Positions 33,457 through 45,900 of a stretch of 64,000 nt of DNA are shown here, piece by piece; positions within the stretch are counted from its first letter, which is position 1, and each line of letters opens with the position of its first letter. The notes below the pieces were generated by a model. That model did no database searches. It was given only the letters and a program-made list of their open reading frames with translations, and was not told the origin of the DNA. The DNA is from Apodemus sylvaticus (taxonomy: Eukaryota; Chordata; Mammalia; Rodentia; Muridae). The translations under genes and the position numbers were made by a program. Location: positions 90,879,335 to 90,943,334 of the forward strand of contig NC_067483.1 in assembly GCF_947179515.1 (NCBI RefSeq), written 5' to 3'.

Positions 33457-33590
33457 AAAAGGCAGGTGGGGATAGTGACACATACCTTTAATCCCGGCAC
33501 TTGGAGGCATCACTGTGATTTGAGGCCAGTGTGGGCCACATTGAGAGTTCCAGGCTAGCCAGGACTATATAGTGGGATCCCTGTCTGAAG
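33457..33590 (+). mobile_element. B1 SINE upstream of the (GAA)n tract
   Basis: ggcaggtggggatagtgaca head, tttaatcccggcacttggag, and atccctgtctg end, after which the A-tail position is occupied by the GAA repeat. Confidence 0.8.
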
Positions 33591-33701
33591 AGAAGAAGAA
33601 GAAGAACAAGAAGAAGAAGAGGAGGAGGAAGAAGAAGAGGAGGAGAAGAAAAAGAAGAAGAAGAAGAAGAAGAAGAAGAAGAAGAAGAAGAAGAAGAAGA
33701 A

Positions 33702-33733
<32 letters not shown>

Positions 33734-33739
33734 AGAAAA
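33590..33739 (+). repeat. (GAA)n/(AAG)n microsatellite
   Basis: About 150 bp of polypurine. The longest pure AAG stretch runs about 70 bp (33652-33722), with AGG interruptions on both sides. It replaces or extends the tail of the B1 at 33457. Confidence 0.95.
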
Positions 33740-34819
33740 TAGGCTGTTGGGTGGCAAAGACATGTATGAAGCAAAACAATCTTAAAGACTGATGGAATGT
33801 ATATGGAAGAAGATTGCTTCTAAGGCAGCTATAGGGCCAGTTTGGGTGGCTAGGTAAAGGAGCCTGCCCCAAGTCCCACATCCTGACTTCCACCCCCAGT
33901 TCCCATGTAACTGAAGGAGAGACTACACTCCTGAAAGTGTTCCTCTGGCTTCTACACAAGCTGTGGTGTGCCTGCCCCTCCCCCACTCCCTACCTCTCAG
34001 CCCCCCCCCCCCTGCTGACACACAACACATATAGACACACAAACACAATAGATGCAGCAAAAACAAAGACAGGTGTACTGTGCTTCCTGGTCTTTCTGTT
34101 CTCTGGGACACAATGAATCTATTCATAAAGAATTTGTATGTTGAAGTCTATCAATGTGTTAATATTAAGAGCCAGGCTTTGGGCTAATGAATTAGCTGGC
34201 TTTTCCATTACCATAAACATGCCTAGATTATCAGGGAGGAAGGCTTATTTGAACCCCTAGTTTTGGAACTTTGAGCCCATGGTCCTGCATTCATTGCTCT
34301 GGGTCCTGGGATACAACTCCTCCCCGTGGACGGGGCTGTGGTGGAGAAAAGCTGCTCGCCTCGTGGTTGCTGGGAAACAGAAATGGGCAAGGTCAGGGTT
34401 CAAACTCTGCCCATGAGGACACCCCCTCAGCACCTAACTCCTCTCTGAGGCCCTGCCTCTGAAGGCTCCAGCACATGCAAATGGTGCCACCTTTTTCAAC
34501 GGATGCGTTTTAGAGACTACTCCATATCTAACCCACAGCTGTTGAGGGATGCAGATGAGTTAGGGTGTGCTCCAAATGTGTGAGGCCCTGGGCTCAATCT
34601 CCACGTGCTCTCCCAGCTCGCTGGTGAGTGGTCGCAGCACCTGGGAGGGGGCTTCAGAGGGTCCTGTTCTGACTCTCACTGTGGGGACACAGCCATAAAA
34701 GTTCCTCACTGGACACTGGACTTGCTGGCTCCTTGATTTTGAATGTCCCGGTCTCTAAACTGAGAGATACGTTTATACTATTTACAAATTAACAAATCTA
34801 TGGTATTTTTGTTTGCTTT

Positions 34820-35038
34820 AGCGTGCTTTTGAGATAGGGCCTCATGTAGCCCAGACTGGCCTCGAACTTGCTTTGTAGCCAAGGAGGACCTGGTTCTTTT
34901 GACCTTCCTGTCTCTACTTCCTAAGTATTAACATAGCAGTTAAACACCGCACAGCCTGGTTTGTGAGGTACTGGGGAATCAAACCCAGGACCTTACGTAT
35001 ACTAGGCAAGCAGTCTTCCAAGTGAGCCACGCCCCAGT
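34820..35038 (-). mobile_element. B4 SINE (B1 + ID composite)
   Basis: On the + strand: a B1-like half (ttgagatagggcctcatgta, cccagactggcctcgaac) followed by an ID-like half (tgaggtactggggaatcaaa, actaggcaagcagtcttcc). This is the B4 fusion in reverse. Confidence 0.75.
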
Positions 35039-35459
35039 TTGTGATGCTCATTGCAGCAGGGTGAAGAGGTTGAGGTACTTTCCTTTTCTGCTTGTGTTTT
35101 TCTTGCCAGGGATGCAAGATTCATGACATTTCCTCCTATCCAGGCACACACCGGACAGCCCACCCTGACGTGCTCCCAGACCCACCCCAGTGCTCTCTGT
35201 GTCCTTCACACTGCAGGAGCCTGGACATTTACCTCTGCCTCTGCTGTCAGACCTCTGGAATATGTGCTGCTCAGCCTGCAGAAAAAACAGCAAACAAGTG
35301 GGAATTTCCTGGCCGGCCCCCAACGTGGCGGGAACTCTGTGCAGTCTGAGAAATCCTAGCACCTTGTTCATTGGTGCCATCACACCTTTGGCTAAGCTCC
35401 CGTCATCCCCCAAACCTTCAGGCACTAGCCCTGCTCCAGCTTGGCTTCTAGGCAGGACC

Positions 35460-35666
35460 AACAGGTCAGGAGGCCTCTCCCTGATGTCACTAGGTCTGCC
35501 TAGCCACCAGCTCACAGAAGGCACTTCACTGACAACCACCTCAGTGAACTTGGGGCAGGATGTGAGGGAGAGAAAGAAGGAAGAGCAGTTAGGAGCGGGG
35601 GAGGGACCTTGGGCAGACTGGGCAGACTAGCTCAGGAAGGAGCAGTAGAGAATTCCCAAGGTCCAA
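35460..35666 (+). promoter_or_regulatory. Hhipl2: Region just upstream of the Hhipl2 start
   Basis: No TATA box or CpG island is seen. A CRE-like tgatgtca sits at 35482-35489, and a minimal upstream ATG-TGA (start directly followed by stop) at 35560-35565. An in-frame TAG at 35646 rules out a longer N-terminus within this exon. Promoter location is unproven. Confidence 0.3.
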
Positions 35667-35984
35667 ATGCCGGGAAAACATAGCAGCCCACACACTGCTT
35701 CTGGTCGCCAGGCCCCATGGCTCTCTCCTGGCATTTTCTGCCTGGGCCTCACATTCTTGTTGGGCTGGGTGGGCCTGCTGCAGGGACACCCCCAGTGTTT
35801 GGACTATGGGCCGCCCTTCCGTCCTCCTCACCACCTGGAGTTCTGCTCTGACTATGACACCTTCGGCTGCTGCGATCAGCGCAAAGACCACCGCATTGCT
35901 GCCAGGTACTGGGACATCATGAGCTACTTTGACCTGAAGGGCCACGAGCTGTGTGGACGGTACATTAAAGACATCCTTTGCCAG
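35667..35984 (+). CDS. Hhipl2: Hhipl2 coding exon 1 (residues 1-106)
   Basis: Start codon, signal peptide and first half of the Cys-rich domain, ending DILCQ. Donor gtgggt at 35985; a (GGA)n tract starts 20 nt downstream. Confidence 0.94.
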
Positions 35985-36598
35985 GTGGGTCTGAGTGTAA
36001 TCCTAGGAGGAGGAGGAGGAGGAGGAGGAGGAGGAGGAGGAGGAGGAGGAGGAGGAGGGGCCAGTTTGGAAAAGTGATTTGTGGCTTTAGGGTGTTTTGC
36101 TGAATGGTGGATCCTGGAGCAGGATGCTTCTGCCAGGCGCCTCCCTGAAGAGCTGGAGGTGAGGGTGTACCCTGGTTCTCCATACTCTTCCCTCTGGGGT
36201 TTTTCTCCAGACAGCGAAGGTTGGAAGAGGTATTCATGGGGTTCCCAGCGCAGCTGCTCCGTCCTGCCTGCAAGGACCAGAGATCTGGGCACAGCATTCC
36301 TGGGCCATCTTGCATGCATCTTGCAAGGGGTGGAGGGGAGTAGTGACACCTGCCTAGGTGGGTGTGTTGCCCAGGGGGCTTTGGTTGTGACAGTAGTGGT
36401 GGCAGGGGTTGGGGTCCTGTCTGCAGACCCCCTAAGCTGGGTTCAGAGAGCCTCAAGTTGCTGGGAGGAAATGACGCAGTTTCTCCTCTTCAGGCTCGGC
36501 AGCAGCCAAACTCCACACACAGGAGGCATCACCTTAGCTGAGCCGAGCTTGAAAACGGGAAGGTACAGGCTGCACACACACACACTCACACACACACA

Positions 36599-36633
<35 letters not shown>

Positions 36634-36950
36634 CTGTGGGAAGAGGGTCCAGTGAGAGAAGCTTCTGCAAGAACACAGTGCTCTAATGAGGTGACAGAAG
36701 TCCTTCTGGGGCATTTTAGTGCTATTACGTGGCTGTCCCCACGGGACATCTTTTCCCCACCTCAGCCACTGTTTCCAGGTATATGGTTCTCAGCTCTATG
36801 TGTGGGCACAGACAGCCCAGGCAGGAATCAATGCAGTAGGACTCAGAGGACAGATACCTGGGTGGCATCGCCCCGGGGCTGTGTTCTCATGGCAGGGCAC
36901 CGCCCTCTCAGGTGTTTCCTGGAAATTTAACTCTGAGATGAGCAAGATGC

Positions 36951-36983
<33 letters not shown>

Positions 36984-39900
36984 GGAGGAGGTCAGTGTTA
37001 GGTGTCTCTTCTATCTCTCTTCACCTTGTTTGGGACAGGCCTTATAAAACTTGGATCCCCCTTGATTGAAGTAGGATGGCTGGCCTGTGAGCTCCACAGA
37101 TTCCCTGTCTCTGGCCCAAAGCTGTGTCCCTGGCTGGGATCCAAATGCAGGTCCTCCTGCCTGCAAGCAAGCACATTAGTAACTGAGCCATCTCCTCGGC
37201 CTCAGAATTCGAGCTTTTCTGAGGAGCATGGAAACTTTATTTCTGAGATGTCCTCTGCTGAAAATCTCACTCCCTTTCCATCTTCTCTCGGATCCAGAAA
37301 GCTGCATTTAGCTGCTCTCTCGTTTTATGAACTTGAAGAGTAATAAACCCATCTACTCGTTGAAACAGATTAGGCCACTTCCCAGCACCTCTCATAGTCC
37401 TGACTGTGCTGCTGTGGACTGTGGTGATCCCCACATCTGCATCGCGTGTTGGCTCCAGGTCTCAGCACTTCTTGATTACATGACACCAGGGTTAAGTATT
37501 GCACCGTGTCTGGCCGGTTTCCGTAGTGCTTTTCTGAACTCTGGCAAGTGTGAGCTCGAAGAGAACCTGAGAACGTGCACTTCGTCCACAGCTGCTTGTG
37601 GGGCCCGCCCACTGGAGAGGTGCAATGCTCACACGGTAGAGCCGCTTCTGGGTCTGAGTCTCTCCACTGTGGAAAAACACTGGTTTGGTTCCTGAGCTGG
37701 GTCAAAACAACTTTGCAAGCTCTAAACAGCTGCCTAAGGGTGTGCCAGGATGACGGTTATATTTCTGCAGCCAGCTTCCGCTCACAAGCGGTTCCTTTTT
37801 TCACCGTCATACCCCTAAGTTCCACTCTCCACCGATGGACCGGGTGATCTGACGCTCAAGCGAGAGGTCCTCTTGCTCTGTACCAGCCTCCGACATGTTG
37901 CCTCAGGCAGTCTGAGGGGAGGCGCTGTGCATCTCTGGGCTTCTTTGTTTCCCTCAGTTCCCTCAGCCTTGCCACCGAGGGCTTGTTCTATAGTGTCCGG
38001 CCAGGGGAAAGGAGAAGTGGGACTCCATGCACAAGTGCAGCTTGTCCCTTACAGTGACTCCAGTCACTCAGGGCACTTGGCTGAGAGAGCTGTCAGTGAT
38101 CTGGGGTGCTTAGCTGACAGACTCACCTCTACCCTACTGCTCCAGATTCTCTCCCTTAAACAGACATTAGTTAACTTTTTATGGATGTGATAAAACACCA
38201 GGATGACAAAGGTGACTTGTTAAAAAAAAACAAACACATTTAATGTAGCTTATGGTTTCAGAGGGTGAGAGTTTATGATGCAGACGCGAGGGAACAGCCG
38301 AGAGCTCACCTCTTGATCTATAGCCAGGAGGCAACTAGAGAGCACTGGGAAATGCATAAGACTTGAAACCCCACAGCCCACACCTCAGGGACATACCTCT
38401 TCCAACAAGGCACAATACTTCCTAAACCTAAACAGTCCTACCGATTAGGGACCAAATACTCAAATATGTGAATATTTGAGTGGGCCATTCCCACTCAAAC
38501 CAACTGCCCTTTTAAATTTTCCAGGCCTCAGTCTCCTCTGTTATCACTGCAGGGGGCTGAGGGTTAGCCCACAGAATTCGGTTGTCTCCTGAAATTGCTA
38601 CAGTCTAGGAGGTCAACTAACAGATATGCCTTTGGACATTTAATCCTTGTATACTTTTGTATAGGATAGTCTCATTGCTGAAATGCTAGAATTGGAAGAG
38701 AAACATAGCTTCCAGCACAGTGCCTTGCTTATATCAAACACGAATGTCTAATTTATGAAGAAATTACTAAGCATCTATCTTAGTCAGGGTTTCTATTCCT
38801 GGACAAACATCATGACCAAGAAGCAAGTTGGGAAGGAAAGGCTTTACTCAGCTTACACTTCCACATTGCAGTTCATCACTAAAGGAAGTCAGGACTGGAA
38901 CTCAAGCAGGTCAGGAAGCAGGAGCTGATGCAGAGGCCATGGAGAGATGTTTCTTTCTGGCTTGCTTCCCCTGGCTTGATCAGTCTGCTTTCTTATAGAA
39001 CCCAAGAGCACCAGCCCAGAGATGGTACCACCCACAAGGGGCCCTCCCCCCTTGATCACTAATTGAGAAAATGCCTTACAGTTGGCTGTCACGGAGGCAC
39101 TCCTCACCTGAAACTCCTTTCTCTGTGATAACTCCAGCTTGTGTCAAGTTGACCCGCAACCAGCCAGTACAGCATCTTAACCTCTGGGAGAGACACATCA
39201 AATAGTCGTTTTGATTATATGCATTTGAATTGTTAAATATTTTAAACATGAAGGGACATAGACTATGACTACCAACACTAGGTATCTAGATTTAATAGAC
39301 AAGGAACTGTCACGTTGTTTCACCTTCGGAAGAGGAAGGATTGAAAAAATGTGATACCGTTGTCCTTAAAAAAATATTCTCCCAGGGATGGAGAGGTACT
39401 TCAGTGGTTGAGTACTTGCTGCTCTCATAGAGGACCTGGGTTCTGTTCCTAGCACCCACATGGTGGCTCACAACCATCTGCAGCTCTGATGCCCTCTTTT
39501 GGCCTTTGCAGATGCCTGTATATACATGGTGCACATAAAGTCATATAGACATTCATATATACACATACATAGAATCTTTTAAAAAATTCATCCATCATTT
39601 AATATATAACCATAGGTGTCAAGAATGAAGCTATTGGCAGCTGTGAAACTTGCACAAGATCTAACAGCCTGTCATGGAAGGGGGAGGGGCTCATGGGACC
39701 CCACCCCTCAGGATTTATATCTAGTATATGGTTGACCATGGAGGGAAAGACATTTTCTTCAGTGGTGTAACCACAAATAAGGTACCTTGGGTCCTATAAA
39801 CAAACCCCCACTCATTCTGCAAACCGACTTAATAAAAACTCATTGGATTTCACACATACATGCACGCATGCACGCATGCACGCACGCATGCACTCAGGCA

Positions 39901-42900
39901 TGCACCAGGACAATAGGGTGCTTGTTGTAAAGGAGATCGGTGAAAACGGGAAGGATACAGGAGAGGTGTTGTGAGTTGAGACAAAATGTGACATAAAACG
40001 TCATGATGAAACCCATTATTACATACAACTTAACACATGCTAACACATTTTATGCGAGGGTTTTTCTCCAGGTGCATTAACTGTATCAGAAGTTTGGGCT
40101 CTAGAGAACTGATTATCAGCCCTTTGTCTGCAAGCTTCCGGAATGCTGACCCCCTACTGAACCGTCTCCTCTTTGCTTGCTCACACTGAGTTCAAGCTTC
40201 CCATTCTTTTCCAGGAGTGCTCTCCCTACGCGGCTCACCTCTACGATGCCGAGAATCCCCAGACACCGCTCCGGAACCTTCCGGGTCTCTGCTCTGACTA
40301 CTGCTCTGCCTTCTACCGCAATTGCCACTCGGCCATCTCCTTGCTAACCAATGACCGCGGCCTCCAGGAGTCCCATGATAAAGATGGTGCTCGCTTCTGC
40401 CACCTCCTCAACCTTCCTGACGAGGACTACTGCTTCCCCAATGTCCTGAGGAACGATCAACTCAACCGCAACCTGGGCGTAGTGGCTGAGGACCAGCAGG
40501 GCTGCCTGCAGCTCTGCCTGGCCGAGGTGGCCAATGGGTTGAGGAACCCCGTGTCCATGGTCCATGCTGGGGATGGCACCCACCGCTTCTTTGTTGCTGA
40601 GCAGATAGGAGTGGTGTGGGTCTACCTCCCTGATGGGAGCCGCCTGGAACAGCCCTTCCTGGATCTCAAGAGCATGGTGCTGACCACGCCGTGGATCGGG
40701 GATGAGAGAGGCTTCTTGGGCCTGGCTTTTCACCCCAAATTCCGTCACAACCGCAAGTTCTATATTTATTATTCGTGTCTGGGCAAGAGGAAGGTGGAGA
40801 AAATCCGGATTAGTCAGATGAGGGTTTCCCTGTCTGACCCTAATAAAGCGGACCCCAAATCAGAGAGGTGAGACAATCTCATGAGAACCGAAACTACGCT
40901 CCCAAATGGTGCCCGTCCGTTCTTGGGGCGGTAGCGAAGGACGAGCCTGGTTTTCGAGTGCTAGACTGAAATGTTAAGAAATCAAGCTGACAGATGGTGC
41001 TAAGAGCCGTGGTTGTTCTTGCAGAGGACCTGTGTTCAGTCCCCAGAATGCACACAGGGCTCACAACCCTCTGTAATTCCAGTTCTAGGGATATGGCCCC
41101 CCTGCTGGCAGCTGCTGGTACTGCATGCACGTTGTTGCACAGGAAAAAAATAATGCACGAAAAACGTTAAGGAGAGTCACTTCTGACGAATGAGGACAAC
41201 CTAGGTAACTTTAGGGTGAAGCTTCTTTATGGGGAATAGCTGTCACCTTACCTAACCCGGTTAGAACCCTGCTTGCTTGTGTTTACAAAGGAGAAGCCAG
41301 TGCTGGCAGCCAAAAAGTATTACAGGATGATTATAGATAATATGTTAGATACAGCAGTAGCCCCTAATTAATTGTGTGGCTACTAGCTACCTGACTCTTT
41401 ACCTGGAATCAGTGCGATTTCCAACGCATGGCTAGTGGATGCTCTGGTTTCATCCTGTCGCTGTGGCAAGGTAGAGGATGGGTGGATTTATTTAGCTTAT
41501 ACTTCCAAGTCACAGTCAATCACGAAGAGAAGGCAGGGCAGGGACTTGAAGGTAGGCCAGCTTGGTATTCCATACAGCATTACCTCCAACTGAGGAATTC
41601 ATCTCACAGGAATGAATATAGCAGGAGCAGCAGAGGAGGCTGCTTGTTAGCCGAATTCTACTCAGCAAGCTTCCTGTGATCAGTTGTCTAGGGATGGGAT
41701 CCCCACAGTGGGCTGTCTTCTTTATCCTTCATCAATTAACAATCTAGTTGGTCTCCGACGGACACTCCCGTCTGAGGAGGCAATCCCTCGGTTGGGGCTT
41801 CCCACCTGGATGACTCTAGACAGTGTCAGGTTGCTCTCCAGGACAGACGAGGCACTTGTTCCAGCTGGCTGCACGATCACACTTTGTCTCTCCATCACTC
41901 TGCCTTCTCCCCTCCATCCTCCGTCCTGCCTCGGCTCTTTCCCCATCTGTCTTTAGGGCTGTGAAGAAACGCCATGACCACAGTAACTCTTATAAAGGAA
42001 AGCGTCTAGTTGGGGCTGGCTTACAGTTTCAGTCCATTATTGTCATGACAGACGACATGGCGGTGTGCAGGTAGACACAGTGCTGGAGAAGGGGCTGAGA
42101 GTTCTACATCTGGATCCACAGGGGGCAGGAAGGAAAACTGAGGCACACTGACCAGACTTGAGCTTCTGAGACCTCCAGGCAACTACTTCCTCCAACAAAG
42201 CCACACCCACTCCACAAGGCCACGCCTCCTTATGGGGCTAAGGAGACCATTTTATTCAAACCTCCACACCATCATAGACAGGCTAAAGGACTGAAAGGAA
42301 CAGAATGGCCTGCCACATTTGCAGGAAGGAATGGAGAGTTCTGGTAGGGAACAGCATAAAGGACCCTAAGAGGGGTGGCTCTTACCCTGGCCCTGTCTCA
42401 GCGTGTGAGGTCATAGTATAAAAGTAGAAAGCTCCACGGTGGGCGTGTGGCTCAGTGGTAGGCTGCCTGGGTGGTAGATGCAAAGGCACTAGGTTCAACC
42501 CCCAGTACAAAAAAGAATTGCTGGGCTGGAGAGATGGCTCAGCGGTTAAGAGCACTGACTGCTCTTCCAGAGTTCAAATCCCAGCAAGCACATGGTGGCT
42601 CACTACCATCTGTCATGGGATCCAATGCCCTCTTCTGGTGTTTGAAGACAGGGGCAGTGTACATGAAATAAATAAATGAAATACATGAAATAAATAAATC
42701 TTTAAAAAAAGGGGGAGGGGAGCTGGAGAGATGGCTCAGTGGTTAAGAGCACTGACTGCTCTTCAGAAGGTCCTGAGTTCAAATCCCAACAATCACATGG
42801 TGGCTCACAACCATCCTTAAGGTCTGACGCCCTCTTCTGGTGTGTTTGGAGACAGCTACAGTGTACTTACATATAACAAAAAATCTTTAAAAAAAAAAGA

Positions 42901-45900
42901 ATTGCACTAGGAGTCATGGGACCCCCTCTGAGCCCCAAGCCCCCACTCTATGGTCCTTGGAGGCTGAAGCGGGGCATGGCTAACTTTGTAGATCTTGGTG
43001 GCTTGGAAAAGCCAATTTCTGGGTGTCTCAGCCATGCTAACGCCTAAGGTGTGGTTTCTTTTTCTCTTCCAGGGTCATCTTGGAGATAGACGAACCAGCC
43101 TCAAACCACAATGGCGGACAGCTTCTCTTTGGCCTGGATGGCTATCTGTACATATTCACTGGGGACGGAGGGCAGGCTGGGGACCCCTTTGGCCAGTTTG
43201 GAAATGCTCAGAACAAGTAAGCTGTGTGGAGGGCGGTGCCCCTGTTCCTTTCGTGTGCACCCCTGGAACACTGCGTCTTTACATGGAGTCAGACTTAGAA
43301 GATCTAGTCCCTCCTACTGTAGCCAGCGAGAGGAGCCTTTGGATCACCTTCCTATCCATAACACATACAGAACACCGCGCTAACTGATATAAATCCTTAA
43401 TGTGGCCATACCCGGTAGTACACACCTTTAATCCCAGCACTTGGGAGGCCGAGGCAGGTGTATCTCTGTGAGTTTGGGGCCAGTCTGGTCTACATAGTGA
43501 GTTCCAGGACAGCCAGGGCTACAGAGTGAGACCCTGCCTCAATAAACAAACAAACAAACAAACAACAAATAAATAAGGTAACAAAGTGCTGCGTAGAAAA
43601 TAATTTTAAAATTGAATGTACGTAGCAGGACACTCTAGGACAACCACCATTTAATTTGACTTATATCTCAGTACATCTTAGGCTCTATGCTAGTCCAGCA
43701 GTGCAGGAGAAGTCAGTTAATAAGAGCTGAGACAGAGCAAGTGCCCATGGTGCTGACAGTGACTGCTTCTCATATTATCCTTGAGAATGCATGGCACACT
43801 TAAGGGGTGAGGAAATTTTAATCTGTTTTAATTGTTATGCCATTAGTACCAGGCCTCCTGTAAACATGTATGAAAGACTCCTATTTAGGGGTCATACTTT
43901 CCATTTTCCTGCCATGAAAAACACAGAACCTGAGACTTGGACACCGGTATCAGAGTCCATTGGCGCTGTGTGCAGCCTGTCAGGGCCGCTGTGTCCTGCC
44001 CTTTGCACCCAGGGGGCGCTTGCTCCCACTAGTGCTAGGAGTGAGGAATTAATGTCAATCACACTGAGCTAGTATCTCCTGAAGGCTGCCCTTCAGGGAT
44101 TTCACTATGTACCATGTACATGCCTGCCCATTAAATGTGTTATCACACCAGCAGTGTGACACAGCGTTACAGCCCAGGGATCGAACTCACTGGAGGAGCC
44201 TCTCAAAAAAAAAAAAAGACCTTTTCCCCCCTGAGCACACTGCTCTCCGGGGAAACAAACAAACAAACAAACAAACAACAAACAAAAAACAAAAACCCCT
44301 ATTATTTATTTTCAAGTTTAAAATATTAGTCCAAATTGGAGAGCACCCATCATTAAAACAGAAAACCAAAGCTTCAAATTACTAAGGGTCACGTGGTACG
44401 GGATGGCGTCACGCTCTCTAACAGAGCCCCGTGAGTCAGAGGAGTCTTAAACGTCTCTTATATATTTAAAGGCGGGGCACTCTGCCCTGTGGGGTTCCTA
44501 GCAGTCTCCTGAGAGGGTCTGCTCTCAGCGGCCTCCCTGGTCCTCTCCTCTGACCCTTTGCCTTTCTTACTTGTGTCCTTGCTAACCCGGCCTCTGCCCT
44601 GGTTTCGTGTCTTTCAGAAGTTCTCTGCTGGGGAAAGTGTTAAGGATCGATGTGAATGCGGCAGGCGTGGATGGCCGGCGGTACCGCGTGCCCCGGGACA
44701 ATCCCTTTGTTTCTGAACCAGGTGCCCACCCTGCCGTCTATGCCTACGGGATCAGAAACATGTGGCGCTGTGCTGTGGACCGGGGAGACCCCGTCACACG
44801 CCAGGGCCGAGGTCGCATGTTCTGTGGGGATGTGGGCCAGAATAAGTATGAAGAAGTCGACCTGATCGTTAAGGGCGGGAACTACGGCTGGAGAGCAAAG
44901 GAAGGCTTTGCATGCTATGACAGGAAACTTTGCCGCAATGCTTCCTTGGGTAAGTAGGATGCTGTCTGGGTGGTTTCCGAATGAGTTGACTAGGTTGGCA
45001 GGGGAGAGAGGGGAAGACAACCTGAGTATTCTTGAGGGTTGTCTTCGTAGTGACTTGTTGGGCTATGGGATGATGGTACCTCTCTGCTGTCTCAGGCAGT
45101 CAGTCACACACTAGAGGCGCTTTTGGTGATGTTTGTTTGAAAGTCAATCCTCACTGCTGGTCAGTAGTACTTGCCTAGAATCCCGGTGCTGGGGGCAGAG
45201 GCTGCACGCCCTGCGGGGGCCAGGGAGTAGCTCCCTATGGTTAGCAGGTCAGTACTTTCCTCCCTTTCTCTCTCTCCGCGGCTGCCCTACATAGACAGGA
45301 ACTTTGAATGCATCGGCTACCTTGCTTTAGCTTCCTCTTCTGGAGCTGGGGTCTGAATAAGCCAAGATTGACTCTGGCCTCAGACCCATGATCCTCCAGC
45401 CTTAGCCAATGTGCTGGGAACGGCCCAGCCCTTTCTGTTTGCACAAAACCCTTCTCTCCAGCAATTCTCTTTGCTCAGATCACTGGAACACTTGATCTGT
45501 TTTATGCAATGGAAAAATAAAGCCAACTGATATTGATTTGGGGCCGGTGAGATTGCTCAGCAGATAGAGGTGCTTGAAGCCAATCTTGGTGACCAAAGTT
45601 GATCCTGGGACCCACGTGACGGAAAACTCGAGTCAGCTCCTGAAAGCTGTCCTCATCGCAAATGCTCACACACATAAATTAAAAACAAAAGCAAAAACAA
45701 AAAAAAAAACAAAAACCACCCCATTTGATTCATATGGTGTGTGCCAGCCATAAAACATTTAGATTTTGGTTGAGCAAGGTTACAGGGACTAATTAGTCCT
45801 TTAAGGAAGTTACTTGAGTGTCTTCTTAACGTACTATTTTAAGAACTACTGGTAGGACAAACTTGGTGGCTACATGGACTTTAAAAATAGACCAGTTGGA

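Larger units (their letters stand above)
27726..35660. other. Intergenic region between Taf1a and Hhipl2
   Basis: About 8 kb with no recognisable exon. It holds SINEs, an ORR1-like LTR candidate, a purine-rich block, the (GAA)n tract and, at its right end, the uncharacterised Hhipl2 promoter. I see nothing definable at about 28230-28780, 30070-32260 and 33740-34540. Confidence 0.65.

Noticed and set aside
33488..33986. Frames with poly-Ser, poly-Leu or poly-Phe on the minus strand
   Set aside because: Direct translations of the (GAA)n repeat.
36081..36686. 201-codon open frame after Hhipl2 exon 1
   Set aside because: It lies in intron 1, runs through a (CA)n tract and has no resemblance to HHIPL2 or other proteins; the true next exon is at 40215.
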